A program made the translations under genes and the position numbers. The notes under the pieces are model-generated. The model did no database searches. It was not told the DNA's origin and was given only the letters and a program-made list of their open reading frames with translations. A DNA stretch of 20,042 nt, taken from positions 1 through 20,042 of the forward strand of contig JAAAIG010000718.1 of assembly GCA_015852425.1 (NCBI GenBank), in the 5' to 3' direction. Positions within the stretch are counted from its first letter, which is position 1; the number at the start of each line of letters is the position of its first letter. This stretch comes from Gryganskiella cystojenkinii (Eukaryota; Mortierellomycota; Mortierellomycetes; Mortierellales; Mortierellaceae). Of this stretch, positions 10,921 through 20,042 are shown piece after piece.

Positions 10921-13900
10921 TCATGACTTATTCTCCACCAGGAACGGGTGTTTAAGAGCTTCCTCAGCCGTGATGCGGAATTTTGGGTCTAGAGCAAGCA
11001 TTTTTTCGAGAAGATCAACCGCCTTCTCAAGATCTTCTTGCTTGTCCGTGCCCACAACTCGCTTCATGCTCTTGGATTTTCGTCCCGGCTTTGCTGAGTC
11101 CTTGGAGTTGTCTTTGGAATTGTCCTTGGAATTGTCCTTGGAAACGTCTACAGCCATGTCCTTATCTGTTGACTTGACTGCCGCTTCGTTGTCATTTGGA
11201 CCTCCGTCGTCAGGAGGCAATTCTTCCAGTACTTGACGGAGCGGTGCCTGTTGCTCAGGGTTTTCTGGGTCTGCTGTCACCTCAGGTACATTGTCCTTTG
11301 GTGGGTGATCTTTTTGGGTTGTCTTGACGGGCTTTTGTGACGAGCGATCTACACTGGGTTTTGATGTAGAAGTTGGCTGAGAAGGTTGGCGCTCCTGTGT
11401 CTTGTTGGATCGAGAAGACTGCGAAGAAATGTACCCTTCCGGAGGTGCAAAGCGTCTTGGATGCAACAATCTACAAATCCGGAGAAGTGAGATCGGATGT
11501 TCCTTGATCGAGGGAACATTTGTGACAAATGACCGATCTAATAGACAACGGTGGACACAGAAGAATCGGCAAGTTAGAAATCAAAATTAAAGCGATATGC
11601 ATTCTTTGTCACTGACGTGACAAAAAAAAGAGAACGTACTAAATGACGCGGCGGCCTTCTTCATCTCGCGTTGTCCATAAAGTATGCCAATTTCGAGAAT
11701 CGCTTCCGCATCGTCGGCCGAGTTGAAGAAGGGAAATCGTCCAGTCAATATAGAAATCAGGATTACTCCCACGGACCAAATATCTAGAGCTAGGGTTGTT
11801 AGACAGTTGAGCGTCAGAAATGAGGTTCTTTGGAAAATCAACGACTTCAAGAACATGCAGGGAAGGAGAGTCCAGCAACATACCGACAGTCTGATGAACA
11901 TGTCTAAACAAAATCTCTGGTGCACGGAATCCTCGAGTGCCTGCACGGTTGACTCTAATCGCCGGTCTATTATATTCAGACGAGGTCGTGTTAGGGTTCA
12001 TTGCTGTAACTGATGATACATCCTTATACAACAACCACAAATGTTACCTGTTGTCCTTCTTGATATATCCAGGCTCACGATTTGCAGTCAGGATAGACGT
12101 ATGAGGAAGTGCAGCTGTTCCTGCAGTCGTAGCAGGTGGGGTAGGTCGAACATGGTTCACAAGATTTGGTGTTTGAGATGGTGGGAGTGCTTGAAGCGCG
12201 TGAGTTGTCGTGGAGTTGGAAACAAACACGGTCCTAGACGGCGCAGTTTGAGAAGCGTTGGTTTGACCACCTTCACGAAATACAGTGGGTTGTTGATGAC
12301 TGGCTTGAGTCTGGTTCGTCGGAGAGACTCGAGTATTTGTTCCGGCTGTGCTTGTCTCTATAGCCGGATCAGGCCGTTTGGCTGTACTCGGTTGCCTATT
12401 TTCTTTGTTCGACTGTCGAGAAAGCTGCTGCTTTTGCTGCTGCCGTTGCTCCAATACAGTGGCAGACGCGCCTATGGTTGATCTTGATCCTGCTCTCGGT
12501 GAGATTGTCGTAACGGCGGCATTTTGGGCACCGGTCCTTGACGATCCGGCTCCTGCAGGTGTTGATGGCACGGTCGTAGTTGTCGCACTTTGAGCATTGG
12601 TCTTTGAGGATGCCGATCCTGCTGCAGTCGCTGCCGCCGAAGTGGAAGTCGCGCCTTGAGTGATGACCTTGGAAGATGATGAGGCGGGAGTCGTTAAGGA
12701 CTCCTTATCTTGCAAATGAGCTAGACCGAAATCAACAAGAACTCCTGTCCGCTTCTGAAGATCGTAAAGGAAATTACTTGGCTTTACATCTCTGTGAATG
12801 ATGTTGTGTGAATGAACATGAGCCAGAGCTTTCAGCAAAGCACGTAAGTAGCACCGAATATCATCCATTGGCAAAGAGCGATAGTATTTCTACAAAAGGA
12901 AAATATCATCGTTAGCATAATGTGGCAGAGTTGCAGGTAAAAGTATTAAATATTCCTCAATTCCTCAGTAGAAAACTTACTCGGAAATCCTTGTGTTCAA
13001 AGTAAGGTAGGACAACAATGACCTGATCTCGGTATCGGAAAGCAGTGATCAAAGGTACGACGTTCTTATGGCCACTATATTGTCCGTCGAGTATATATAT
13101 TAGCGGTGTTATCAGCAATTCCTGACCAACAGCAGCGACAATAAATTTCAACCGAGGGCTCATACCTTAGTTCGTGAAGGATACGAATTTCATTCTCGAT
13201 TCTCTTGGGACTACTGGTGACATAGATTCGTTTTATGGCGACAACCTTGCCGCCTTCAGAATCGGTGGACTTTTCCTCCATTGGCTCTTTCTCCTGAGAA
13301 GACGGTGATCGAGGCTGCTCGTCCATTCCATAGTCCCAGTCAGCATTGTCGTATTGATCATGCTCGAGATCCACGGCCTTGTAAACCGAACTGAATGTGC
13401 CTATAACAAAGATTGAGAAAAGTGATAGTTGATGAGATACAGATTCCTTTTTACATGTGTGTATGTGTGTATCTTTGCTCTCAGTACGATCTGGTTACAA
13501 AAGTTACCTTCTCCAATCTTGTCTAGCAGCCTAAACTTGCCTTCCAGGCCGTTGAATCCTTGTTCAAATTCTTGCATCTCGCGCTTGATATATTCGGGTA
13601 CCTTCTCTTCGTCCTCTTCCTCGTCGTCATCACCCATCGATGGAGGTTCCAACCGATCTAAATCCCGGGCTTGGTCCTGATTTTCGTCATTCGCTTGACC
13701 TGCAGGGTCAGGGGCGACCACTGGCTCAGCGGTCTCCATATCCTCGCCCTGACCTTTCATTTTTTCCTGATCTTGTTGCTCCTGAGCCTCCGTAGGCAAC
13801 CGGTGTGAGTTGTCAGCATGTCCAACAGGTTTTGGGGCCATTTTTTCACTGACTGTTCGAAGGGATTGGACGATGGGTTTGATATCGTCGTCTTTTCCTT

Positions 13901-14351
13901 GGCTGGAATCCTTGTCTTTGCGTTGGTTCGCCTTTGATCCATCCAAGAGACGTCTTTGCTTCTGAGCGACACTGTTGGACTCTTGTTCCAGATCATCATC
14001 CTCTCGATCTCGTTTTGGAGGAGGATCAGGGAGTGGGATTGAGACCGCAAGTCGCGAAGAATGCTTCTGTGGGCTGGGCACCTGTCTTGTCCGTAGTTGT
14101 CGTGATTGCTCCTCTTTGATGTTCATGTCATTGCCAGGCCCTTGATCTCGGGAAGGAGACTCTTGGAGGAGATCAGACTCTCGGAGGGCTGTTGACAGAC
14201 GAGTACGACGAGCGGGTGAGTCTGGGGTGGCTGCGGGTGATAACGGTGTCCTGGATGATTCTTGTGCGAGAGCAGTCCTTCGGGACCGGGTTCTTGGGGT
14301 AGGTGTCGGTGTCGAAGGCATGTCCTGTGCCTGTGACCTGGTTGTGGACAT
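10921..14351 (-). CDS. CDC7: Cdc7-type serine/threonine protein kinase (DDK catalytic subunit)
   Basis: Seven exons: 14351–13508, 13400–13166, 13074–12981, 12889–12048, 11966–11884, 11789–11640, 11537–10921. All joins keep phase; 2865 nt, 954 aa. Residues 1 to about 270 are charged and probably disordered. The kinase starts at the glycine loop (IGEGTFSSVYK, 279–289), then Lys338 (VVAIKR), helix-C Glu352, HRD Asp425 (IIHRDVKPSN) and DFG Asp444 (VLVDFGLAH). Subdomain VIII is GTRGFRAPE (681–689), followed by DIWSVGVIL and, at the end, MLALDPKFRITAEEALKHPFL. Large inserts split the domain after the glycine loop (about 292–332), after DFG (about 450–665, Ser/Thr/Gln-rich) and near the C-terminus. 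Such kinase inserts and the GTRGFRAPE form are hallmarks of Cdc7. With Dbf4 it phosphorylates Mcm2–7 to fire replication origins. It is longer than yeast Cdc7 (about 507 aa) because of the N-terminal tail and inserts. Confidence 0.94.
11099..11146 (-). repeat. 12-bp tandem repeat in the Cdc7 C-terminal insert
   Basis: Four imperfect 12-bp units (11099–11110, 11111–11122, 11123–11134, 11135–11146) encode repeated Ser-Lys-Asp-Asn in the last kinase insert. Units 11111–11122 and 11123–11134 differ by one base. The period keeps frame, so slippage would change length without breaking the protein. Confidence 0.9.
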
Positions 14352-14645
14352 GGAGGGTGGTCAATGGGATGTTTCTTTTTGGGAGTCGCGCGAGTTTGGT
14401 GTGTTTCCTTGAATGCGAGTAACTGGGTTGTGATGGCAGTCTGAATGTCCTGTCCCCTCGGTTCGAGTGCGAGTGTGAGTGTGCGTTGACGAGTCGATAT
14501 GACAGAGGTGGCTTTAGGGATGAGATGCCGGTGATGATTGAAAGGGTGGGCAATGCGTCTGATGCAGTCGCCGCGGAAAAAGAGACCAAAGGCAAAGAAC
14601 GTGAATTTTTAAAAAAGGAAAAAGGAAACAAAAACAGTGGAAAAG

Positions 14646-14651
14646 ACGCGT
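14646..14651. promoter_or_regulatory. Candidate MCB (MluI cell-cycle box) ACGCGT
   Basis: Palindromic ACGCGT lies 295 bp upstream of the Cdc7 start codon. In yeasts this hexamer binds MBF and drives G1/S transcription of replication genes. A six-base match is expected several times by chance in 20 kb, and another copy sits inside the protease coding region near 6079, so the assignment rests on position only. Confidence 0.35.
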
Positions 14652-14789
14652 TTATTGAGCGGGTGGCTCATCACCTCGTTTATTTTTTATTCGACGAAAT
14701 ATCACTCAAACCGCCACTTTTTATTCGATATTTTGTGTTTGTAGTCACGTGTGATTTTGCAGATCAGCCCGTGCGGTGGCACCCACCCG

Positions 14790-14794
14790 CCAAT
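14790..14794 (+). promoter_or_regulatory. CCAAT pentamer in divergent promoter
   Basis: CCAAT lies 349 bp upstream of the eIF4E-like start codon, next to the T tract. It could bind a HAP/NF-Y complex, but the motif is short and common. Confidence 0.25.
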
Positions 14795-14809
14795 AGACTG
14801 TGCACCGTC

Positions 14810-14834
14810 TTTTTTTTTTTTTTTTTTTTTTTTT
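14810..14834 (+). promoter_or_regulatory. Poly(dT) tract, 25 nt
   Basis: Uninterrupted run of 25 T, then a T/C-rich stretch. Poly(dA:dT) tracts in fungal promoters disfavour nucleosomes and often mark open promoter cores. Its length in the assembly may be inexact, since homopolymers are hard to sequence. Confidence 0.6.
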
Positions 14835-15142
14835 CTTTTCTTCTTTACCTCATCGCTGCATCTCCTCCGGGTCAAAGCACTCCTCTCTCTCCCCCTCTCT
14901 CCTCCGCCCTTCATCCATACCCTCCCTCACCCCCTTGTGCATCTCTGTCAGAGTATGATTTTCCTCTCTTTTCTTTTTGTTTAAATTCATACGATTCGAT
15001 ATTTGTAGAATCTCCTCGGGTCTTTGAATGCAAACAGAAAACAAAACAAAAAGCCAGAACCCAGCAAGACCATCCCTTTCAACTTGACAACTGACTTTTT
15101 TGTTCAATCTCTCATCCCTGCCTTTTAATTCCCTCAGAAATA

Positions 15143-16908
15143 ATGCCTTCCTCAATTGCCTTTCAACAGAACCTTGCCGGAGCCATGGCCCCTGCCTCCG
15201 ACGCTGCCGAGTCCAAGAATGGAGCTGTGGAGGTGACAGTGCCCATTCCCTTGAGGAACGACTGGGTCTTTTGGCATGACAAGTACGTTCCTTTGTGCAA
15301 ATCTTTTTTTTAAAAACCCCCCATGGAGCATAACAAGTCAGGATGACGATGTGATTTTGCATTTGACAAAAATCGGTGACATCATCTCCGTCCCTCTCTC
15401 TGATTGTCTGTGCTTATTCCTTCCATGTGTTCCTGGAAAAAAGAAAAGAAAGATTTTTTATTAGTCTGTTGTGGTCTCGGATTGCTGACCCTCCTTCTCT
15501 CCTTCTTTTCCCCCTTTGGTGTCTCTCCACCCCTTCCAATGATCTTCTTAGGTTCGTCGCCAATGCCACCCCTGCACAGTACACTGAGAACTTGAAGGAG
15601 ATCTCGGATGTCAACACTGTTCAGGTACAGATACGCCTCCTCTTTTTTTTTATTGACTGCGGGAAAAGCGCATAACAGCCCGCCGTTTTCAACAAACACA
15701 CTTCTGTCTGTCGGGGACATTTCTTTTTTTTTCAACGGAAACTCCGTCAAGACTATGAAAAAAAAGAAAGGGCTGCGGATATTTACAATATTTTTTCACC
15801 TTCAACGTTTTGTTTGCTCTTGCCACTCAATTCCTTCTAGACTTTCTGGTCAGTGTACAACAACATCACGGGTCCCGAGCGTTTGGCTTTGAGATGTTCG
15901 CTTCATTTCATTCACAAGGGTGTCAAGCCCTTGTGGGAGGACCCTGCGAACGAGCATGGAGGTGCCTGGAACTTCAGGACAGCCAAGGCAGATACTGCCT
16001 TTGTCTGGCGTGAGCTCTTGATGGCCTTGATCGGCGAGCAGTTCGAGGAAACCATTGACAAGGGTAAATTCAAAATGCTGATCAATGATGAAAAGGAGGA
16101 GGATCGATCAGGATTACTTCTTTTTTTTTTACTCCAGGGCTGTGGAGAACGACGTGAGGCGTTCAAAAATTGGGGCTAAAAAGCGTAAGGGCTCAAGGAC
16201 ACAACGGAACCTTACAAGAAGCAGAACGATGCTGGTTTGTTGGGGTCTATCATGCATACCCGTCATCGGTATCAGTTTGACCCACTCAAGAGTCGACACG
16301 TGTGACATCCCAGCAGGAGGAACGACCCGTTTGTGGAACATGGAGTCGACCGTGGGACAAAGGATTCGCAGTTTGGTGCACTTGCCGATGCTTGGATCAA
16401 CTGGAGGTTCAAACATAAAAAAAAATACATGAGCAAATGAGACCTGTGCGACGGTCTGTTCTGCTCTTCCTGGGAACAAGGCTATGTATAGGAAACAATG
16501 AGACTTGGGACAGGAAGCACGACGATTTGGATACTTTACCAACTTTTCGTCAGCAAAATGATTAGGGTCAAAGTGATGTACAGTGCAGACCTTTTAACCG
16601 CTTTTCTCTATGGATAAAATAGATGACCAGATCTTTGGTATCTCTGTGTCAGCTCGTTGGAACTCTGACATCTTCCAGATCTGGAACAAGAACTCCTCCT
16701 TGAAGGAGAACGCCACGGTTATGAAGAAGGTTGCTGAGATCCTCAAAGGAGTCGAGATCCAATCTCCATTCTACAAGGGTATGTCTAATGACTTTTCTGA
16801 CACTGTTATTTTACACATATCTGAACTTTACAGATCGCTAATCACTGTCCATTTTATTTTCTTCCCTGCCATCCAGCTCACAAGGACCACGATCATTTCA
16901 AGATGTAA
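15143..16908 (+). CDS. eIF4E-family mRNA cap-binding protein, eIF4E2/4EHP-like
   Basis: Exons 15143–15282, 15552–15624, 15841–16063, 16623–16778 and 16877–16908; phases agree; 624 nt, 207 aa. The fold is recognisable throughout: LRNDWVFWHDK, TFWSVYNNI, KPLWEDPANEHGGAW, WRELLMALIGEQF, IFGISVSARW, FQIWNKNSS. By eye alignment to human eIF4E, Trp41, Trp44, Trp74, Trp103, Glu104 and Trp114 correspond to Trp43, Trp46, Trp73, Trp102, Glu103 and Trp113, so the Trp/Glu pair that holds m7G is partly present. The second stacking residue, Trp56 in canonical eIF4E, is Tyr57 here (PAQYTENL), as in 4EHP-type proteins. This points to a non-canonical paralogue, perhaps with altered cap affinity or a repressive role; it is inference. 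The tail ends HKDHDHFKM. Intron 3 is 559 nt, far longer than the others. Confidence 0.92.
16064..16622 (+). other. Long intron 3 of the eIF4E-like gene with coding-like remnant
   Basis: Bounded by GTAAAT and AATAG, and phase 1 on both sides. It is 559 nt against 98–269 for the other introns in the gene. From about 16139 to 16440 it holds protein-like text spread over two plus frames: AVENDVRRSKIGAKKRKG, then KDTTEPYKKQND with LLGSIMHTRHRYQFDPLK, then DIPAGGTTR, then FVEHGVDRGTKDSQFGAL with ADAWINWRFKHKK. I do not recognise the source. It may be a decayed insertion. Confidence 0.5.
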
Positions 16909-17121
16909 ATGATTTTTGTATATTCTCATTGCATTTTTTTATCTTCCTTTCCATATACTTCGGTACCCGCTTACCGAGCCGTATTGTCGGCTATGATTTC
17001 AGCCGCTTACTACCCCATCAACATCATAAAAGTTTGTTTTTTTGCCGCGGCCGCAGGCTCCTTTTTTCAATCAGTCACAAACAGTCAACTCTCAAAGAAC
17101 AATAATGTCTTTATTCTTGCT
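16909..17121. other. Convergent intergenic region
   Basis: Only 213 bases lie between the eIF4E-like stop (plus) and the Mgs1-like stop (minus). T-rich stretches at 16930–16945 and 17035–17042 could serve 3' end formation for the plus-strand gene. No hairpin terminator is expected for RNA polymerase II, and none was assigned. Confidence 0.5.
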
Positions 17122-19845
17122 TCAATGCCACTCTCCATTCTCGCCCAGGGTCATGACTGGAAACTCGCCCATGAATTTCCGTTTCTGAAGACCCTTTGGA
17201 AGATACTCTTGATCGACTTTACCGCCTGGGTAACTAGGGTTGTACTTGTACTCTTTGCCATACCCAAGATCTTTCATCAACGTCGTTGGTGCGTTTCGGA
17301 GATGGATTGGGACTGGGTAGGCGTACTCTTCCGAGACAGTCTGTTTGACGAGCCCATAGGCGTGGTAGATATCGACGGATTTCTTGGCCTTGGCCATGTA
17401 GGCGACACAGTGCGCCAGGTTCACATCACATTCGGGCATACCAATAGTCTGACAGGCTTGATAGGTGGCAATGGCCTGTCGAATGAAAGCAAAATGAACA
17501 TGCCAGTTAAATTAGTTGTGGAGAGAAAATGATGGCCTAAGAATTTGTCCTCAGAGGAATGGACGAAACATTTATCTTACCAATGGCAGTGCGGACGAAT
17601 CTGCGAGACCAATATCCTCAGAGGCGAGTCGAATGAGTCTCCTGGCAATATAAAGAGGCTCTTCTCCCGCTACCAACATGCGCCCAAGCCAGTACAACGC
17701 CGCATCCGCATCGCTAAATCACAAAAGTCAGTCGGTTGGTTAAAATAAGGTGATGACTTTTTTTCCGATAGACAAAAAACGGGCATGGTCCCCGTCAACA
17801 TACCTTCCGCGAATCGACTTGTGCAACGCACTGATGAGGTTGTAATGCTCGTCGCCCTGTCGATCATATTGGAGATGTGTCTTTTGGAACGCAGACTTGA
17901 CTACTTCGGCTGTAATTTTGGCGTCTCTGAGCTTCTGGAGGACGCCTAGGTCTGGTCTGTCGTTGATCTTTGTAATAGGATCCAGTTCCGAGGGTAAAAT
18001 CAGAGTCGATGCTCCTTGGATCGCAATCTCTAGAGTGTTAAGTGCAGATCGACCTAAGTTGGTGGCACAAGACATCAAAAAAGAGAAAAAGATGAGTGTG
18101 TGCTAGATCGATTCCATGTATCACATAGCAGTGCGCGTAGTCGCCACCAAACTCTTACCATCACCGTCACTAAGATCGATCAACCACTTGATCGCGCCTT
18201 CTTCGAGTGTTCCATCGATCCAGGCATCAATCGACTCTTTGTCGTTGGCTAAGGTCCTCGAACACTCTGTCAGCTCGGGACCGGTCATGTGCTCTCGTGC
18301 CATTTCCAAAACATCCCGCCATTTGATCCGACTTGCCCTTCGGATCATCCTGTCCATGCCGTCCTTTAAAGAGAGCTTCTCTAATGTCAAGACTCGACAC
18401 CGCGAGAGGAGCGCAGAGTTGATTCGGAAACTTGGATTCTCAGTGGTGGCGCCAATCAAAGTAATGGTTCCCTTTTCCACGAACGGTAGAAATATATCCT
18501 GTTGTGATTTGGTGAATCGATGGCTACGACGCAGATACCGGAAAACCAGAAAAAAAAGGGGAGGGGGGGATGATTAGAGAGTGTGTATTCCTCAGAATCC
18601 GCGCAGCAGGTATCCAATGAGAAACCCGTCGATAAATAAAAGCACATACATCTCGTCCAGGAAGATAATCGTCCGCTGCCTCGTCATTTGAAATAAAGTC
18701 TTTGCGTCTTCAAATGCCTTCCTGTTGAAGCAGTAAACAAAAAAAAAAGGTCAGTATGACGTAGTATTAGCATCCGCATAAAGAACCATGCAAAAAAATC
18801 CAATTTCAATACCTAACGTCAGCTACGCCATGAGTTGTGGCGCCCATCTCTTTGAAGTGCGCCTTTGTCGTATGGGCGATAATCCTCGCGAGCGTGGTCT
18901 TGCCTACGCCACAGGGTCCCCAAAGAATGATTGACCTACAAAAAAAAAGGTCAGTTTCTTTGAGTGACTTGAAAGCCTAGTGTAAGGGATCATGAGGTTT
19001 CCTCTCAAACTTACGGGACAGTATCTTGCAAGACCAAAGCTCGCAGTACTCCTCCGGGCCCAATCAACTCTTGTTGTCCTATATAGTCATCCAGACTCGA
19101 GGGTCTTGCTCTCTCTGCAAGTGGCATGGCGCGCAGCACTGCTGCGTTAGCTCGCTCTTTCCTGGATTGTGGGGATGGGGTCGGATCATACGTCGAGGTT
19201 CCAGTCGGTTGGGAGGGTGCTGCCGGCTTCCGACCCCCATTCTCTTTGTAGTTGGTATTGTTATTGCCCAGGAAAAAGTCCTGCTCTTCCAGATCTCCAA
19301 AGTCGTCCGTCATATCTTCGTGTTTCCGTTTTGCAGACGATTGCGACTACAAGGGGTATCATTCGAAAAAAAAAATTGGATGTTAGCTGGGACGCAAACA
19401 GGTAAAGATTCTTCAGAGAGGACAACGTGGCGACTTACCGTAATCTCAGAAACGTTTTCCATGCCTGTGCACTCGTCGTCCAGATGCTTGTTTACGAACC
19501 TGTTCAAGAACAGTTAGAAAACAGGAGATGGTTAGTCGAAGAGTTCTTTTCCCTGGGAACGATCGCAAGTAAGAGGAGGATATATCGTTTACCATTCTGC
19601 AATAGACTTTCCGCATATTGGGCATGGCACTATGAAATGTCGTAATGGGACGCAGAGTAATGGAGAAAGTGTCAGGTTCATTGTATACAGAAAGCGGAAA
19701 AGGTTTGCACGGGGGGGTATTATGCTACCGCGGAGAGAGCATCACCTAGACTCGATGCTGGAGAACTGCTTGAGGCGGAAGGCTTTGTTGGCGTTGTACT
19801 GGTTGTTGCGGGTTTCTTTGGTTTTGGACTGTTGAAGGGATTCAT
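17122..19845 (-). CDS. MGS1: Mgs1/WRNIP1-family AAA+ ATPase with UBZ zinc finger
   Basis: Ten exons: 19845–19746, 19629–19593, 19499–19439, 19346–19015, 18935–18813, 18721–18650, 18523–18159, 18053–17804, 17713–17581, 17475–17122. Phases agree at all nine joins; 1827 nt, 608 aa, near yeast Mgs1 and human WRNIP1 in length. A short Ser/Thr/Pro-rich head leads to a UBZ finger, CPIC (36–39) to HLDDEC (51–56). A linker follows, then the AAA+ core: [11 protein letters not shown], Walker [10 protein letters not shown] with Lys189, Walker B IIFLDEIHR (236–244) and sensor-1 [11 protein letters not shown]. The C-terminal part has family motifs [33 protein letters not shown] and [16 protein letters not shown]. 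The family binds ubiquitinated PCNA at stalled replication forks and cooperates with DNA polymerase delta. Exon 2 is only 37 nt and lies inside the UBZ. The first donor (GTGATG) is the weakest junction. Confidence 0.94.
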
Positions 19846-20042
19846 TATGGTGCCGGGATGCGCAAGGTCGTGATTTGCGCAACAGTTGAATGCAAAGAAA
19901 TGGAATTTGACAATGGGCGTAAATCGTTGCGTTTTGCTTTTGAACGCCGCCAATTTTGTTCATCGAACGATAAAATAAAACAATATCAGATATTGTGCCT
20001 TTCACCAAATAAAAATTAAAGTGACAGATAAAATGATTTTAA
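19846..20042. promoter_or_regulatory. Upstream region of the Mgs1-like gene
   Basis: AT-rich 197 bases before the window edge. A CCAAT pentamer on the plus strand at 19950–19954 (reverse orientation to the gene) lies about 105 bp upstream of the start codon and could be a HAP/NF-Y site. No ACGCGT box occurs here. Nothing else can be assigned. Confidence 0.35.

Larger units (their letters stand above)
14352..15142. promoter_or_regulatory. Divergent promoter region shared by Cdc7 and eIF4E-like gene
   Basis: These 791 bases separate two start codons pointing away from each other. The region contains a perfect MCB-type hexamer, a CCAAT pentamer, a 25-nt T tract and, on the eIF4E side, long C/T-rich stretches (about 14870–15135) typical of highly expressed fungal genes. 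ORFs crossing it are low complexity and not supported as genes. Confidence 0.6.

Noticed and set aside
11961..12040. Extended exon 5 of Cdc7 starting after GTTACAG near 12010
   Set aside because: That acceptor breaks phase with the exon 4 donor. The AATAG acceptor at 11968–11967 keeps phase and restores the family motif before GTRGFRAPE.
14486..15094. Plus-strand ORF of 202 codons in the divergent promoter
   Set aside because: It crosses the T25 tract (poly-Phe) and C/T-rich promoter sequence. It is composition-driven, with no domain.
16129..16542. Minus-strand ORF of 137 codons in the long eIF4E intron
   Set aside because: Its text is Cys/Phe/Pro-rich without motifs. The plus strand gives more coding-like text over the same bases.
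16909..17532. Plus-strand ORF of 207 codons after the eIF4E-like stop
   Set aside because: Most of it is antisense to the last, well-conserved exon of the Mgs1-like gene.

Overview
The window is a filamentous-fungus nuclear locus. Genes are split by short GT–AG introns (about 60–130 nt), promoters are pyrimidine-rich, and third positions in coding exons lean to G/C. The architecture of the first gene (an N-terminal alpha-helical region, then NACHT, pentapeptide and WD40 repeats) and the overall protein style suggest an early-diverging Mucoromycota genome, most likely Mortierellomycotina. That lineage call is inference, not a database result.

Layout, left to right. (1) 1–4190, minus: a large NACHT/WD40 STAND receptor, cut off by the left window edge inside near-identical 126-bp WD40 units. 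(2) 4666–5477, minus: a decayed coiled-coil coding region with two apparent frameshifts. (3) 5751–10323, minus: a three-exon secreted subtilisin-like protease (S8 with PA insertion, 1443 codons as read). Its C-terminal domain contains about 46 codons that look as if they belong to another frame. (4) 10921–14351, minus: a seven-exon Cdc7-type protein kinase (954 aa). (5) 15143–16908, plus: a five-exon eIF4E-family cap-binding protein (207 aa) with one long intron holding a coding-like remnant. (6) 17122–19845, minus: a ten-exon Mgs1/WRNIP1 AAA+ ATPase with an N-terminal UBZ zinc finger (608 aa).

I rebuilt each exon chain by hand from GT/AG sites. For the five complete or nearly complete genes every junction keeps phase, and each complete CDS sums to a multiple of three, which is good support for the models. 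The weakest junctions are the exon 2/3 donor of the NACHT gene and the first donor of the Mgs1 gene.

The right half is largely housekeeping: Cdc7 (replication origin firing) and Mgs1/WRNIP1 (replication-fork maintenance) are both replication proteins, flanking a translation factor. Cdc7 and eIF4E share a 791-bp divergent promoter; eIF4E and Mgs1 converge with 213 bp between their stop codons. The left half is accessory: a putative self/non-self or immune receptor, a dead coiled-coil gene and a lineage-style secreted protease. I found no tRNA, rRNA, CRISPR array or intact transposon. The most novel material is the receptor with its repeat-homogenised sensor, followed by the frame-swapped protease segment and the unidentified remnant in the eIF4E intron.
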